Assembly: GCF_000420785.1 (NCBI RefSeq)
Contig: NZ_ATVP01000002.1
Location: forward strand, 124,001-188,000
Length of the DNA: 64,000 bases
Direction: 5' to 3'
Origin: Streptococcus hyovaginalis DSM 12219
Lineage (GTDB): Bacteria; Bacillota; Bacilli; Lactobacillales; Streptococcaceae
Part shown: positions 38,975-49,274 of the stretch, one piece after another
How positions within the stretch are numbered: position 1 is the stretch's first letter
Layout of the letters: every line of letters begins with the position of its first letter
Position numbers and translations under genes: made by a program
Notes under the pieces: model-generated
Seen by the model: only the letters and a program-made list of their open reading frames with translations
Databases searched by the model: none
What the model was told of the DNA's origin: nothing

Positions 38975-40000
38975 ATGTTACATTTTGAAAATGATTATCA
39001 TAAGGGTGTTCACCCAGACTTGCTACAAGTCATCCTGGAGACAAATGATATCAGTCAGTCGGGCTATGGTATGGATGAATATACTGCGCGTGCAACAGCA
39101 AAAATTCAGCAAGCTATAGCCTGCCCTGATGCCCAAATTCAGTTTCTAGCAGGCGGTACACAAACCAATCAGCTTGCGATAGATAGCCTTTTAAAATCTT
39201 ATGAAGGTGTCATCTCTGCTGAGACAGGCCACATAGCGACACATGAAGCGGGAGCGATTGAATTTGTTGGTCACAAAGTCATCACACTCCCACACCATGA
39301 AGGAAAACTCATCCCGAGAGATGTGGCAGACTACCTTGAGGCTTTTTATGAAGATGAAACGCATGAACACATGGTTTTTCCTGGCATGGTTTATGTGACG
39401 CATCCTACGGAATATGGGACTCTCTACACCAAGTCAGAATTAACAGACTTGGCAACGATCTGTAGACAGTACGAGATACCTTTGTTTTTAGATGGGGCGC
39501 GCCTGGGCTACGGATTGGCAGCCAAGGACACTGACGTGACTTTGCCAGTCATAGCAGAGCTATGTGATGTTTTCTACATCGGTGGTACAAAACTTGGTGC
39601 CCTTATGGGAGAGGCATTGGTTTACACTAAAAAAAATATGCCTAAGCACTTTCCTGCTATTGTCAAACAGCATGGTGCACTTTTAGCCAAGGGTCGGTTT
39701 ATTGGTCTGCAGTTTGATCGCTTTTTTACAGATGATTTGTATGTCAGAATAGGTAAAGAAGCCTTGGTCTTTGCTGACCAGTTAAAGGCACTCTTGAAAG
39801 CTAAGGGCTATCGGTTTTATTTGGAAAGTCCTACTAATCAACAGTTCGTCATTGTAGAAAATAACCAACTGAAACATTTGCAGGAAGCAGTGGTTGTCAG
39901 TGTATGGGAAAAATATGATGCTAACCATTCAGTTGTTCGTTTTGCTACTAGTTGGTCAACGACGCAAGAGGACATAGAGACTTTAGCAGACTTATTGTAA
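38975..40000 (+). CDS. Threonine aldolase / beta-eliminating lyase family PLP enzyme
   Basis: A 341-residue fold-type I PLP enzyme. Active-site cues: FLAGGTQTNQLAID, DGARLGYGLA (Asp and Arg at the cofactor), and the PLP lysine in FYIGGTKLGALMGEA. The family cleaves L-threonine or L-allo-threonine to glycine and acetaldehyde. ATG 38975 follows GTGAGG; GTG 38963 upstream would consume that site. The neighbouring azlCD genes and a terminator at 40012 suggest a loose amino-acid module. Confidence 0.87.
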   Translation: MLHFENDYHKGVHPDLLQVILETNDISQSGYGMDEYTARATAKIQQAIACPDAQIQFLAGGTQTNQLAIDSLLKSYEGVISAETGHIATHEAGAIEFVGHKVITLPHHEGKLIPRDVADYLEAFYEDETHEHMVFPGMVYVTHPTEYGTLYTKSELTDLATICRQYEIPLFLDGARLGYGLAAKDTDVTLPVIAELCDVFYIGGTKLGALMGEALVYTKKNMPKHFPAIVKQHGALLAKGRFIGLQFDRFFTDDLYVRIGKEALVFADQLKALLKAKGYRFYLESPTNQQFVIVENNQLKHLQEAVVVSVWEKYDANHSVVRFATSWSTTQEDIETLADLL

Positions 40001-40011
40001 TTAACGATTAG

Positions 40012-40044
40012 AAAAAGGTGTTGACATTGTTCAACACCTTTTTT
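40012..40044 (+). terminator. Strong terminator after the aldolase
   Basis: AAAAAGGTGTTGA and TTCAACACCTTTTTT, perfect stem with a 5-nt loop. Confidence 0.92.
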
Positions 40045-40129
40045 CTAAAAAAATTCTATTGCTAAAGCTGATTCATTTCACTGGAATTTATTACTTTATA
40101 AAAATGGCATTTCAAAAGGCTGTAAAATA

Positions 40130-40399
40130 TTACCAGCTAGCCTTTTTTACACCAGGTAGTTGACCTTTGTGAGCCAATTGACGAAAGTTGATCCGGCTAA
40201 CACCAAATTTGCGCATATAAGCGTGGGGACGTCCATCAATATGATCTCGATTTTTCAAACGATTTGGATTTGAATCGCGAGGCAATTTGCGTAGGGCTTC
40301 GTAGTCACTTAGAGCTTTTAATTCACGACGTCGTTCAGCGTACTGCTCAATGAGTTTTAATTGTTTTTCATAACGAGCTATTTTAGATTTTTTTGCCAT
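40130..40399 (-). CDS. rpsN: 30S ribosomal protein S14, zinc-independent form
   Basis: An 89-residue S14 starting [20 protein letters not shown] and ending LPGVKKASW. It lacks the CxxC...CxxC zinc finger of the 61-residue housekeeping S14 of Firmicutes, so it is the C-minus paralogue used when zinc is scarce. AAAGGAGAAC ribosome site before ATG 40399. The promoter region contains a perfect AdcR palindrome (40423-40434), fitting repression when zinc is plentiful. The main zinc form should be in the ribosomal-protein cluster elsewhere. Confidence 0.96.
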   Translation of the reverse strand: MAKKSKIARYEKQLKLIEQYAERRRELKALSDYEALRKLPRDSNPNRLKNRDHIDGRPHAYMRKFGVSRINFRQLAHKGQLPGVKKASW

Positions 40400-40422
40400 A
40401 AAAGTTCTCCTTTTCAAAGTTA

Positions 40423-40434
40423 TTAACCAGTTAA
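40423..40434. promoter_or_regulatory. AdcR (zinc) operator of rpsN
   Basis: TTAACCAGTTAA matches the AdcR motif TTAACYRGTTAA exactly and lies 24 bases before the rpsN start codon, within the probable promoter (minus strand TTGACG and TATAGT nearby). Confidence 0.88.
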
Positions 40435-40802
40435 CTATATAAGTATATCAAATCGTCAACGAAGAGGCAATTAAAAAATCTTTACCGTATGACGAGCTTG
40501 TCCTAGTAGCGATATTAACTCAGTCATAGGTGTTTGGTTAGATGATGCTTCAGTTTGGGGTGTATTCCAGAAAGTGTTGGCGATAGGTGAGCAGGGTTTA
40601 GTAAGGTTGCTATTTGAGAGTGACGTTGCTGGTGTCTGACTTAGGCATGAATTGGCACCGTTAGATTTGGAAGCCTTGTTCTAGAGCTATCGAAGGTCTT
40701 ATTTTGGGGTGTTGTATGGATTTCTAGCTAGGCTAAAGATAGATGATTGCCATAAACTGGGGCTAGGGAATGCTTATGTATTTATTCTAATATAGAGGCA
40801 AT
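40435..40802. other. Intergenic stretch with decayed coding sequence
   Basis: On the plus strand one frame from about 40510 to 40780 reads like protein interrupted by two stops (VIGVWLDDASVWGVFQKVLA ... then RSYFGVLYGFLARLKIDDC). There is no start and I do not recognise it; probably a relic. No promoter or RNA signal stands out. Confidence 0.35.
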
Positions 40803-40838
40803 CAAAAAACCAAGCAAGATTAAGGAGCTTACTTGGTT
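40803..40838 (-). terminator. Terminator of the flavoprotein gene
   Basis: Minus strand AACCAAGTAAG pairs with CTTGCTTGGTT (one G-U), followed by TTTT. Confidence 0.82.
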
Positions 40839-40870
40839 AATCGCTCTTAAAAGACAAGTGTTCTATTTGA

Positions 40871-42052
<1,182 letters not shown>

Positions 42053-42175
42053 TTAGCATAAGTTCTTGTTCAGAATAACTTAGAATGATTTTGGAAAGGT
42101 AATAAAAGGCAAATTGACATCAAAATGCCTTTGTGTTACTATCTTTATAAGAAAAAGCAGTAAAAAGAGGGTAAG

Positions 42176-42718
42176 ATGGCTATTGAAAAGACAGTCAGCG
42201 AATTAGCTGAAATTTTAGGCGTTAGTCGTCAAGCGGTAAACAACCGGATTAAGACACTTCCAGAAGAAGATATTGACAAAAATGACAAAGGCGTGACGGT
42301 GGTCAATCGTAGCGGGTTAATTAAACTGGAAGAAATTTATAAAAAAACGATTTTTGAAGATGATCCCATTGATGAGGAAACAAAACAACGTGAAGTTTTG
42401 GAACTCTTGATTGATGAGAAAAATTCAGAAATTACGCGTCTCTATGAGCAGTTAAAAGCTAAAGATGCACAAATTGCGGCTAAAGATGAGCAGATGCGCG
42501 TGAAGGATGTGCAGATTGCGGAAAAGGATAAGCAAATCGACCAGCAGCAGCAATTGACCTTGACGGCTATGCAGGACAAAGAAACATTGAAGTTGGAACT
42601 TGAGGAAGCCAAAGAAGAGGCTCATCAAGCACGCACAGAGGCTCAAGAAATTCAGGAAAAGCATGAAGAAGCCGTCAAAAAAGGGCTCTTTGCGCGTATG
42701 TTTAAAAAGAATAAGTAA
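42176..42718 (+). CDS. rocS: Chromosome segregation regulator RocS-like protein
   Basis: A 180-residue protein with an N-terminal helix-turn-helix (VSELAEILGVSRQAVNNRIK), a long coiled coil (about 70-165, with heptad-like KDxQIAxKD repeats) and a C-terminal basic amphipathic stretch (GLFARMFKKNK). This order matches pneumococcal RocS, which binds DNA and the membrane and acts in chromosome segregation and nucleoid protection. AAGAGGGTAAG ribosome site. A terminator separates it from the exonuclease gene. Confidence 0.75.
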   Translation: MAIEKTVSELAEILGVSRQAVNNRIKTLPEEDIDKNDKGVTVVNRSGLIKLEEIYKKTIFEDDPIDEETKQREVLELLIDEKNSEITRLYEQLKAKDAQIAAKDEQMRVKDVQIAEKDKQIDQQQQLTLTAMQDKETLKLELEEAKEEAHQARTEAQEIQEKHEEAVKKGLFARMFKKNK

Positions 42719-42724
42719 ATGATT

Positions 42725-42744
42725 GACCCGAAAGGGTCTTTTTT
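42725..42744 (+). terminator. Terminator after rocS
   Basis: GACCC-GAAA-GGGTC followed by TTTTTT. Confidence 0.8.
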
Positions 42745-42764
42745 AGAATAGAGGAAAGAAAAAG

Positions 42765-43352
42765 ATGAAAAACCTAGAGCAATACGTAGCCTTTGATTTA
42801 GAATTCAATACAGTAAATGACATCAGCCATATCATTCAGTTATCGGCAGTTAAGTTTGTCAACCATGAGGAAGTGGAGCATTTTGACAGTTATGTCTATA
42901 GTGAGGTGCCCTTGCAAAGTTTTATTAATGGCTTGACAGGGATTACGTCCGAGAAAATTGCGCATGCACCCAAATTAGAGCAAGTGCTGGCAGATTTTGC
43001 AGACTTCGTTAATGGCACTTCTTTAGTTGGTTACAATGCACATAAGTCGGACTTGCCGATTTTAGCTGAGAATGGTCTAGATTTGACCGCCCAGTATGCC
43101 GTCGATTTGTACGATGAAGCATTTGAACGTAGGAGTAGTGATTTGAACGGGATCGCTAACCTTAAGTTACAGACGGTTGCGGATTTTCTTGGCATTAAGG
43201 GAAAAGGTCACGATAGCTTGGAAGATGCGCGCATGACCGCTCTTGTCTATGAAACATTTTTAGAATTCGATAGTAACAAGTCTTACTTATCCCAGCAGCA
43301 GGAAAGTCATGGGGACAATCCTTTTGCTGCTTTAGGTGATTTGTTTGATTGA
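42765..43352 (+). CDS. DnaQ-like 3'-5' exonuclease (DEDDh)
   Basis: A 195-residue exonuclease: Exo I FDLEFNT (D and E), Exo II VGYNAHKSDLPIL, Exo III GKGHDSLEDARMT (H and D). The C-terminal 30 residues are polar and end in an acidic NPFAALGDLFD tail. The domain alone cannot show whether it acts on DNA or RNA. GAGGAAAGAAA ribosome site. Confidence 0.87.
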   Translation: MKNLEQYVAFDLEFNTVNDISHIIQLSAVKFVNHEEVEHFDSYVYSEVPLQSFINGLTGITSEKIAHAPKLEQVLADFADFVNGTSLVGYNAHKSDLPILAENGLDLTAQYAVDLYDEAFERRSSDLNGIANLKLQTVADFLGIKGKGHDSLEDARMTALVYETFLEFDSNKSYLSQQQESHGDNPFAALGDLFD

Positions 43353-43552
43353 CGAAGTTGTCAAGGGCATTTAAACAAACTGAAAAATCATCTTAGGTTA
43401 GGTCTTGCTAATGACCTTGGGTCATGTGGTAGGATACAGGTGAACAGATAAAGAAACAGGCTTTAATAGAGAAACGAGTAGGATAGAGCTCGGCCGCTAG
43501 GGAAATCTTAGAGTCAGTTATTTTCTGTATCACTATTAAAGGAGGTGAAGAG

Positions 43553-44287
43553 ATGTCTGTAACTTATACAACAGGAGAAATGGCTAAGCTAGCTGGTGTT
43601 TCTGTTCGTACAGTCCAGTATTACGATCAACGTGGGATATTGCTCCCTAGCAATATGACAGAAGTTGGACGAAGACTTTATTCGGACCAGGATTTAGAAA
43701 AGCTAAGATGGATTTGTTTCCTAAGAGATCTTGATTTTTCCATTAAGGCTATTCAAGAAATCCTAACCGAAGAGCACTCGGACCAAGTTTTGCAGTTGCT
43801 ATTGGAAGACCGTATTTCTGAACTCAAGCAAGAGATTGACCAGAAACAAGTTAAACTTGACACAGCTGTCAATCTGCTTGACAGGCTGGATAAGCGAGAG
43901 GATTACTCTGTTGATACTTTACAAGACATGTCACACATCATGTCAAACCAAAAAGCACACTGTCGTCTACAGTTGAAAATATTAGCAACAACATTTGCTT
44001 TCGTTTTCATGCTTATTGTTAGTATCTTCCTAGCCAAACAGTTCCCACAAATCACGTGGTTAAAGTCTTTAGCGTGGTTTGTCGGGGTCATTTATGTTGT
44101 GGGCTTGTCATGGGTTAGTTATTACTTTTCAAGACAGGTCTTCTATCTTTGTCCTGCTTGTCACAAGACTTTCCAACCAACTTATCGGGCATTTGCTAAG
44201 GCTCCCCACACCCCAAAAACACGTAAGCTAACTTGCCCTCATTGTCATGTGAAATCCTCCTGCTTGGAGTTAGCCAAAGAGGTTTAA
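43553..44287 (+). CDS. MerR-family regulator with two membrane segments and a zinc-ribbon tail
   Basis: A 244-residue protein. N-terminal MerR helix-turn-helix (TTGEMAKLAGVSVRTVQYYD, 5-75) and coiled coil (85-115), then two predicted membrane segments (about 141-161 and 169-192). A C-terminal zinc-ribbon-like module follows, with C200, C203, H204 and C228, H230, C231, H232. With two crossings, both ends would be cytosolic. The DNA-binding domain would thus be held at the membrane. Ribosome site AAAGGAGGTGAAG. No target gene is obvious; neighbours are terminators and convergent ybaB. Confidence 0.85.
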   Translation: MSVTYTTGEMAKLAGVSVRTVQYYDQRGILLPSNMTEVGRRLYSDQDLEKLRWICFLRDLDFSIKAIQEILTEEHSDQVLQLLLEDRISELKQEIDQKQVKLDTAVNLLDRLDKREDYSVDTLQDMSHIMSNQKAHCRLQLKILATTFAFVFMLIVSIFLAKQFPQITWLKSLAWFVGVIYVVGLSWVSYYFSRQVFYLCPACHKTFQPTYRAFAKAPHTPKTRKLTCPHCHVKSSCLELAKEV

Positions 44288-44302
44288 GCAAGTAAGACCA
44301 GT

Positions 44303-44336
44303 AAAAAAGCCTTTTCCAAGTGGAGAAGGCTTTTTT
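44303..44336. terminator. Bidirectional terminator between merR-like gene and ybaB
   Basis: AAAAAAGCCTTTTCC and GGAGAAGGCTTTTTT with an AAGT loop; convergent genes share it. Confidence 0.9.
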
Positions 44337-44341
44337 GAGGT

Positions 44342-44641
44342 TTAGAATGGTAATTTGTTAGCGAATGCACCCATTGTTTTTTGCGTAGCCGCATCAATTT
44401 GACTGAGGGCATCGTTGATAGCTTGCGTTGTCATGTCTTGAAGTGTTTCCACATCTTCAGGATCAACAACAGCTTCAGCGAAAGAGATGTTGGTCAACTT
44501 TTTATCGCCTGAAAACTCAACCACAACTAAGTCTTGAGCGGACTTACCAGTGAAAGTAGTAGCAGCAAGTTCTTCTTGCTTCTTCTCCATTTGCTTTTGG
44601 AGTTTTTGCGCTTGCTTCATCATGTTTTGCATATTCATCAT
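44342..44641 (-). CDS. YbaB/EbfC family nucleoid-associated protein
   Basis: A 99-residue protein starting [19 protein letters not shown], with the conserved [15 protein letters not shown] core and a C-terminal [10 protein letters not shown]. The family binds DNA as a dimer and is often linked to recF/dnaX functions; here it is alone. An in-frame second ATG (44638) is equally usable. GAAAGGAATC lies upstream. Confidence 0.92.
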   Translation of the reverse strand: MMNMQNMMKQAQKLQKQMEKKQEELAATTFTGKSAQDLVVVEFSGDKKLTNISFAEAVVDPEDVETLQDMTTQAINDALSQIDAATQKTMGAFANKLPF

Positions 44642-44877
44642 AAGATATTTAAGATTCCTTTCGTATCAAGGGTTTAGCCCTATTTGTTTTTAAATGGTGA
44701 CCAATCGTGACTAAAATTCGTTTTAGTAGATGTCCAACTGCTATTATACCATGTTTGACTATTAGTTCAAAATAGGTAGATATATAACTGAAACCATTTC
44801 TTATACACTTTACAAACCATGTAAGCATTTTATATGCAGTTATATGACATTTAGATTTTTAAATATAAAATCGAAAT

Positions 44878-44892
44878 AAAATTCAGAAAATT
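44878..44892. promoter_or_regulatory. CodY-like box 1
   Basis: AAAATTCAGAAAATT differs from the CodY motif AATTTTCWGAAAATT at two positions; upstream of the probable promoter. Confidence 0.6.
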
Positions 44893-44947
44893 ACTAAAAA
44901 GGTATTTCCTTTTAAAAAAACTTATGTTAAACTACCTAACATAGACA

Positions 44948-44962
44948 AATTTTTAGAAAATT
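44948..44962. promoter_or_regulatory. CodY-like box 2
   Basis: AATTTTTAGAAAATT has one mismatch to the CodY motif and lies just downstream of the probable transcription start, a position suited to repression. Confidence 0.72.
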
Positions 44963-45008
44963 TCGTCTGTTTAATAATGAAAAAGATAAAGAAATGGGAG
45001 TCGTAAGT

Positions 45009-46670
45009 ATGGCATTTTTAACAAGACCTACGTGGAAGCGTTTAGGATATGGAGCTGTTGCTTTTGCTTCTATGGCAGTTTTGGCAGCTTGTGGTAATGG
45101 TGGTTCTTCAAAATCAGCTGAGGGAGACAAGGATACCATTAATTGGTATGTTCCAACGGATATTTCAACTTTGGATATTTCTAAAAATACAGACCAATAT
45201 TCAAACGTTGCTATTGGGAACTCTGGTGGTAACTTGTTGCGTTTAGATGGTAAAAATGGGACCCGTCCTGACTTGGCTAAAAAAGTAGATGTTTCTGAAG
45301 ACGGATTAACTTACACAGCAACTCTTCGTGATGATCTTAAATGGTCAGATGGTAGTGAGTTGACAGCTGAAGATTTCGTTTACTCATGGCAACGTATTGT
45401 TGACCCTAAGACAGCATCAGAATATGCGTATTTAGCAGTTGAAGCACATCTTGAAAATGCGGATAAGATTAACAGTGGAGAGGAAAAAGACCTCAACAAG
45501 CTTGGTGTCAAAGCAGAAGGAAACAAGGTTATCTTTACCTTGACCAACCCTGCACCGCAATTCATGAATTACCTTGCTTTTTCTAACTTTTTACCACAGA
45601 AAAAAGAATTTGTAGAAAAAGTCGGTGACGATTATGCGACAACATCTGAGGACATGATCTACTCTGGACCTTACAAGGTTGAAGGTTGGAATGGTTCAAA
45701 TGGTGGTTTTAAACTGGTTAAGAATGACGAATATTGGGACGCTGAAAATGTTGAAACTGAGACAGTCAATGTTGATGTGATCAAAAAACCTGATACAGCC
45801 GTTCAAATGTATAAACAGGGCGATCTAGACTTTGCGGATATCTCTGGAACATCTGCTATCTACAATTCGAACAAAAATAATAAAGACGTCGTAGATGTGC
45901 CAACAGCCCGTACAACTTACATCGTTTATAACCAAACAGGTAATGTTAAATCTTTGATGAACGATAAGATCCGTAAAGCCCTTAACTTGGCGACTGACCG
46001 TGAAGGTATCGTTGAAGCAGCTGTCGACACAGGTTCAAAAGCTGCAACAGCCCTTGTTCCAACTGGTCTTGAGACACTTGATAATGGTGATGATTTAACG
46101 GATTTTGTAGCGCCTGGTTATACTTATGATGCTGATGAAGCTAAAAAACTCTTTGAAGAAGGTTTGAAAGAGTTGGGACAAGATTCAGTGACCTTGACTG
46201 TCACAGCAGATTCTGATTCACCATCAGTGAAAAATGCAGTAGACTATCTCAAGAGCACATGGGAAGAAGCGCTTCCTGGTTTGACTGTTGAAGAGAAATT
46301 TGTGACGTTCAAACAACGTTTAGAAGATACTAAAAATCAAAACTTTGAAGTTGCTCTGGTATCATGGGGTGGTGACTACCCAGAAGGATCTACTTTCTAC
46401 GGTCTCTTCACATCTGATGCAGCCTACAACTATGGTAAGTTCTCTAATGCTGATTACGATAAGGCTTATAATTCTGCCATCACAGAAAACGCTATGGATA
46501 AACAAGCTGCCGCTGAGAACTATAAGGAAGCTGAAAAAGCTCTTTACGACAATGCCCTTTACAACCCAGTTTACTACCTCAACACACAAGGCCTTCAAAA
46601 TCCTGATGTGAAAGAGTTGGTACGTAATTCAACTGGTCTCACTGTTGACTTTGTTCACGCACATAAGTAA
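45009..46670 (+). CDS. Oligopeptide ABC transporter substrate-binding lipoprotein (OppA-like)
   Basis: An SBP_bac_5 family protein of about 553 residues. The lipobox is VLAAC (C28 from ATG 45009). The mature part has INWYVPTDISTLDISKNTD, DLKWSDGSELTAEDFVYSWQ and YSGPYKVEGW, typical of oligopeptide receptors. It captures peptides for an Opp permease, for nutrition or for pheromone uptake. No permease genes follow, so it is an orphan receptor. I prefer ATG 45009, with GGGAG 8 bases upstream, over ATG 44994. Two CodY-like boxes suggest repression when branched-chain amino acids are plentiful. Confidence 0.9.
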   Translation: MAFLTRPTWKRLGYGAVAFASMAVLAACGNGGSSKSAEGDKDTINWYVPTDISTLDISKNTDQYSNVAIGNSGGNLLRLDGKNGTRPDLAKKVDVSEDGLTYTATLRDDLKWSDGSELTAEDFVYSWQRIVDPKTASEYAYLAVEAHLENADKINSGEEKDLNKLGVKAEGNKVIFTLTNPAPQFMNYLAFSNFLPQKKEFVEKVGDDYATTSEDMIYSGPYKVEGWNGSNGGFKLVKNDEYWDAENVETETVNVDVIKKPDTAVQMYKQGDLDFADISGTSAIYNSNKNNKDVVDVPTARTTYIVYNQTGNVKSLMNDKIRKALNLATDREGIVEAAVDTGSKAATALVPTGLETLDNGDDLTDFVAPGYTYDADEAKKLFEEGLKELGQDSVTLTVTADSDSPSVKNAVDYLKSTWEEALPGLTVEEKFVTFKQRLEDTKNQNFEVALVSWGGDYPEGSTFYGLFTSDAAYNYGKFSNADYDKAYNSAITENAMDKQAAAENYKEAEKALYDNALYNPVYYLNTQGLQNPDVKELVRNSTGLTVDFVHAHK

Positions 46671-46835
46671 TTGACATTGTCAGGCGTCAGAGATAAGAAG
46701 CGTGTCCTGGGTTCATTTGAAAAGCCTCCCTTCATAAACAAATAACGATTGCAGGACATAGGTCTCTCAAATTTGATAAAACATTTTCTGTCCCTTTAGT
46801 TAACGAGCTTAATGTGATAAAAGATAAATACAACT

Positions 46836-46876
46836 AAAAATCGAGGTTGGACTTAGGTCCAGCCTCGATTGTTTTT
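46836..46876. terminator. Bidirectional terminator between the peptide-binding gene and pepX
   Basis: AATCGAGGTTGGAC-TTAG-GTCCAGCCTCGATT with T-run on the right and A-run on the left; it overlaps the pepX stop codon. Confidence 0.85.
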
Positions 46877-49157
46877 AGGCATCAAATGGGATAAGAATGC
46901 GAGATGCTGCCAAATCAACAGTTAGCTGATAATCGGAGTTATCCCGAATGGTATGTTCAAAGTCTGTAGTATAAAGGACTAGACGTAGTTTATCACCAGA
47001 GCTTAGCTGGTAAATGCTTGGTTGCAGATCTAGCGCGAAAGTCATCCATTGATCGGGAGTGATCTCTTCAATTGTCATCAAATCATTACGGTTTTGGAGA
47101 TTAAGGTGGCCTTTAGTGATGACGCGGTGTTTAGCTTCCTTAAATGGCAGCTCTCTCAAGGCTTCCATCTGGAAGAAGCGACCGTTGTCAACGCTGTTTC
47201 CGTGAGGAGAGGGAATAGCTTGGAGATATTTTTTAGAGCCAGTCTCAAGGACTTGGGCCGACAGCAATCCTTTGTCAGTACTTGATTTGACTCTAAGGTT
47301 GAGCTTGATACGACCGTTAAGGCGGATGTCTTTAGGTAGTTCCAAATCAATGGTGATAGCGTTGGCTTTCTCGTTAAACAAATCTGCCTTGAAACGATTG
47401 AAGTCCTTGCCATAACGTTTGAAGGTATCATCCTCATAGTGGTTTTGAATCTTATCTTGGGTGGTTCCTAGAGAGAGTTCTTCATAGATACTGCTTCCAA
47501 AATGTTCTAATTGCTGCCAGCTTTGTTCTTGGGTATTATCTTGCCAGATGACTGTTGGGAGATTAAAGTCACTGTCTTGTCCCAAGATAACTTGACTCAG
47601 TAGGGCGTTCATTGATTCCCTAAAGTCAATAGATTGCCAGGCATTCATATAGAGATGGGCACCATGGTGGAGGAAAAGGTGTTTTGACACACTATCGGGC
47701 AGGGCCTGGAACATGTTGTAAACGTTGATTGGTTTAACATTCCAGTCTTGGGTACCGTGTGTAAAAACCACACGCGCCTTAACCTTGTCAGCATGAATGA
47801 CATAGTTACGGTCATGCCAGAATTGATTGTAATCTCCAGTTTCGCGGGAAATAGCTGCGCTTTGTTCTCTGAGAAGTTCTTGATACTTGGCATTGTGACG
47901 CAGATAATCCCCAGCAGCTAGATTGCGCGAATAGGTAAATTCTGTAAGGGTGTCTAAGTCCTCTCCAGGATAACCACCAGGGCTAGTAATCAGACCGTTT
48001 TCACGGTAGTAGTTGTACCAAGATGAAATACCAGCTTCAGCAATGACAACTTCAAGCCCTTCGACACCCGTTGTGGCCAGGGCATTTGACATGGTTCCTA
48101 GGTAAGAAAGTCCTGTGGTAGCGACTTTTCCGTTTGTCCAAGTAGCTTTAACACTGCGTTTACAATCACGACTTGTAAAGGCTTGAGCTCGTCCATTGAG
48201 CCAATCAATCACTGCTTTATAGGCTTGGACTTGATGATAATCTCCTGTCGTCATAAAACCGTCAGATTGGATGGTACCGATGCCTGACACGTAAATATTA
48301 GCAAAACCACGAGCTAGCATGTAGTCGTTAAGCGTATAACTGTTAGGGTAGAGGAAGGTTTCTTCTGACTCTTGAACTTCTTGGACGTCTTGTAACTGAT
48401 TGTCTGATTTTAAAAGAGTGATGTCTTTGGTCTCAACAGAAATGCTTCCCTTTTCTTTCTTGAGGAGTTCCCCTTCCATTTTATGGGTTAAGCGATCACT
48501 TGCAGGCTCATTGACTCCTTGGTGGTAGGGACTTGCAGTCATCATCACAGGTAATTTATGGCTTGTCTTTGGTCGAATGATGGAGACTTTGACCAGATCA
48601 ACTTGACCGTCCAAATCTGTGTCAACACCAGATTCCACATAAACGACCTCACGAATAAGGTCATGTGTGTCAAAAGTAGCTAGACTTTTACCATTAAAAT
48701 AATGATAATCATTGGTTACGGGAATCAGGTTTTGGGCAATCAATAGGTCAATCAAGCAGTTTCCAGACTTGGTACGAGTTCCAAGGAGATGGTGGAGGGA
48801 AAGTACAGTCTGATCAAAGGGCACTGGGAAGGTGATTTTTTTAGCAAATGTGATAGCATCTATGAAGTCAACATTCGGGACAAACTCTAGCAGTTGAAGA
48901 GCAATCATATAAAAACGCGCCTCGGTGAGTTCCTGGTTGGATTGAAAGAAGGTGAGGAGATCCGTTTCAAAGTCCGCAATCATTTCTGAGAGAGCGTAAT
49001 CAGTATCTCGAAAACGAAGGGATAGGATTTTACGTACAAAGTTTTCAAGATTAGTTCTGAAATTGGCATGGTTTCCGACTTCAAAGCCTAGTGACTGAAG
49101 CTCTGTTAAGGCAATATTGGGTTGTGGTGGGATATAACTAAATTGATTATATTTCAT
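46875..49157 (-). CDS. pepX: Xaa-Pro dipeptidyl-peptidase
   Basis: A 760-residue S15-family serine peptidase that removes Xaa-Pro dipeptides from peptide N-termini. Catalytic serine in [15 protein letters not shown], aspartate in [10 protein letters not shown], histidine in [12 protein letters not shown]-terminal dimerisation helices and C-terminal jelly roll follow the usual order. ATG 49157 ([10 protein letters not shown]) has GAGG six bases upstream on the minus strand; the frame could extend four residues to 49169. Divergent from glpF, as in lactococci and other streptococci. Confidence 0.95.
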   Translation of the reverse strand: MKYNQFSYIPPQPNIALTELQSLGFEVGNHANFRTNLENFVRKILSLRFRDTDYALSEMIADFETDLLTFFQSNQELTEARFYMIALQLLEFVPNVDFIDAITFAKKITFPVPFDQTVLSLHHLLGTRTKSGNCLIDLLIAQNLIPVTNDYHYFNGKSLATFDTHDLIREVVYVESGVDTDLDGQVDLVKVSIIRPKTSHKLPVMMTASPYHQGVNEPASDRLTHKMEGELLKKEKGSISVETKDITLLKSDNQLQDVQEVQESEETFLYPNSYTLNDYMLARGFANIYVSGIGTIQSDGFMTTGDYHQVQAYKAVIDWLNGRAQAFTSRDCKRSVKATWTNGKVATTGLSYLGTMSNALATTGVEGLEVVIAEAGISSWYNYYRENGLITSPGGYPGEDLDTLTEFTYSRNLAAGDYLRHNAKYQELLREQSAAISRETGDYNQFWHDRNYVIHADKVKARVVFTHGTQDWNVKPINVYNMFQALPDSVSKHLFLHHGAHLYMNAWQSIDFRESMNALLSQVILGQDSDFNLPTVIWQDNTQEQSWQQLEHFGSSIYEELSLGTTQDKIQNHYEDDTFKRYGKDFNRFKADLFNEKANAITIDLELPKDIRLNGRIKLNLRVKSSTDKGLLSAQVLETGSKKYLQAIPSPHGNSVDNGRFFQMEALRELPFKEAKHRVITKGHLNLQNRNDLMTIEEITPDQWMTFALDLQPSIYQLSSGDKLRLVLYTTDFEHTIRDNSDYQLTVDLAASRILIPFDA

Positions 49158-49170
49158 AAAAAACCTCATA

Positions 49171-49185
49171 AAGTAAACGTTTTTA
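49171..49185. promoter_or_regulatory. cre-like site between pepX and glpF
   Basis: AAGTAAACGTTTTTA matches the CcpA cre consensus WTGNAANCGNWNNCW except at two positions. Just upstream of the pepX ribosome site. Confidence 0.4.
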
Positions 49186-49274
49186 TTTTTGGGATTATCT
49201 TTACTTTATTCATTATACTTGATAGAATGGTGGTTGTCTAAAAAATTCACTAATTTGAAAGGATTATAAAAAAC

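Larger units (their letters stand above)
44642..44993. other. AT-rich regulatory region before the peptide-binding protein
   Basis: No ORF. It holds two CodY-like boxes (44878-44892 and 44948-44962) around a probable extended -10, TGT-TAAACT (44925-44933). The 230 bases nearer ybaB hold no signal I can name. Confidence 0.6.
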
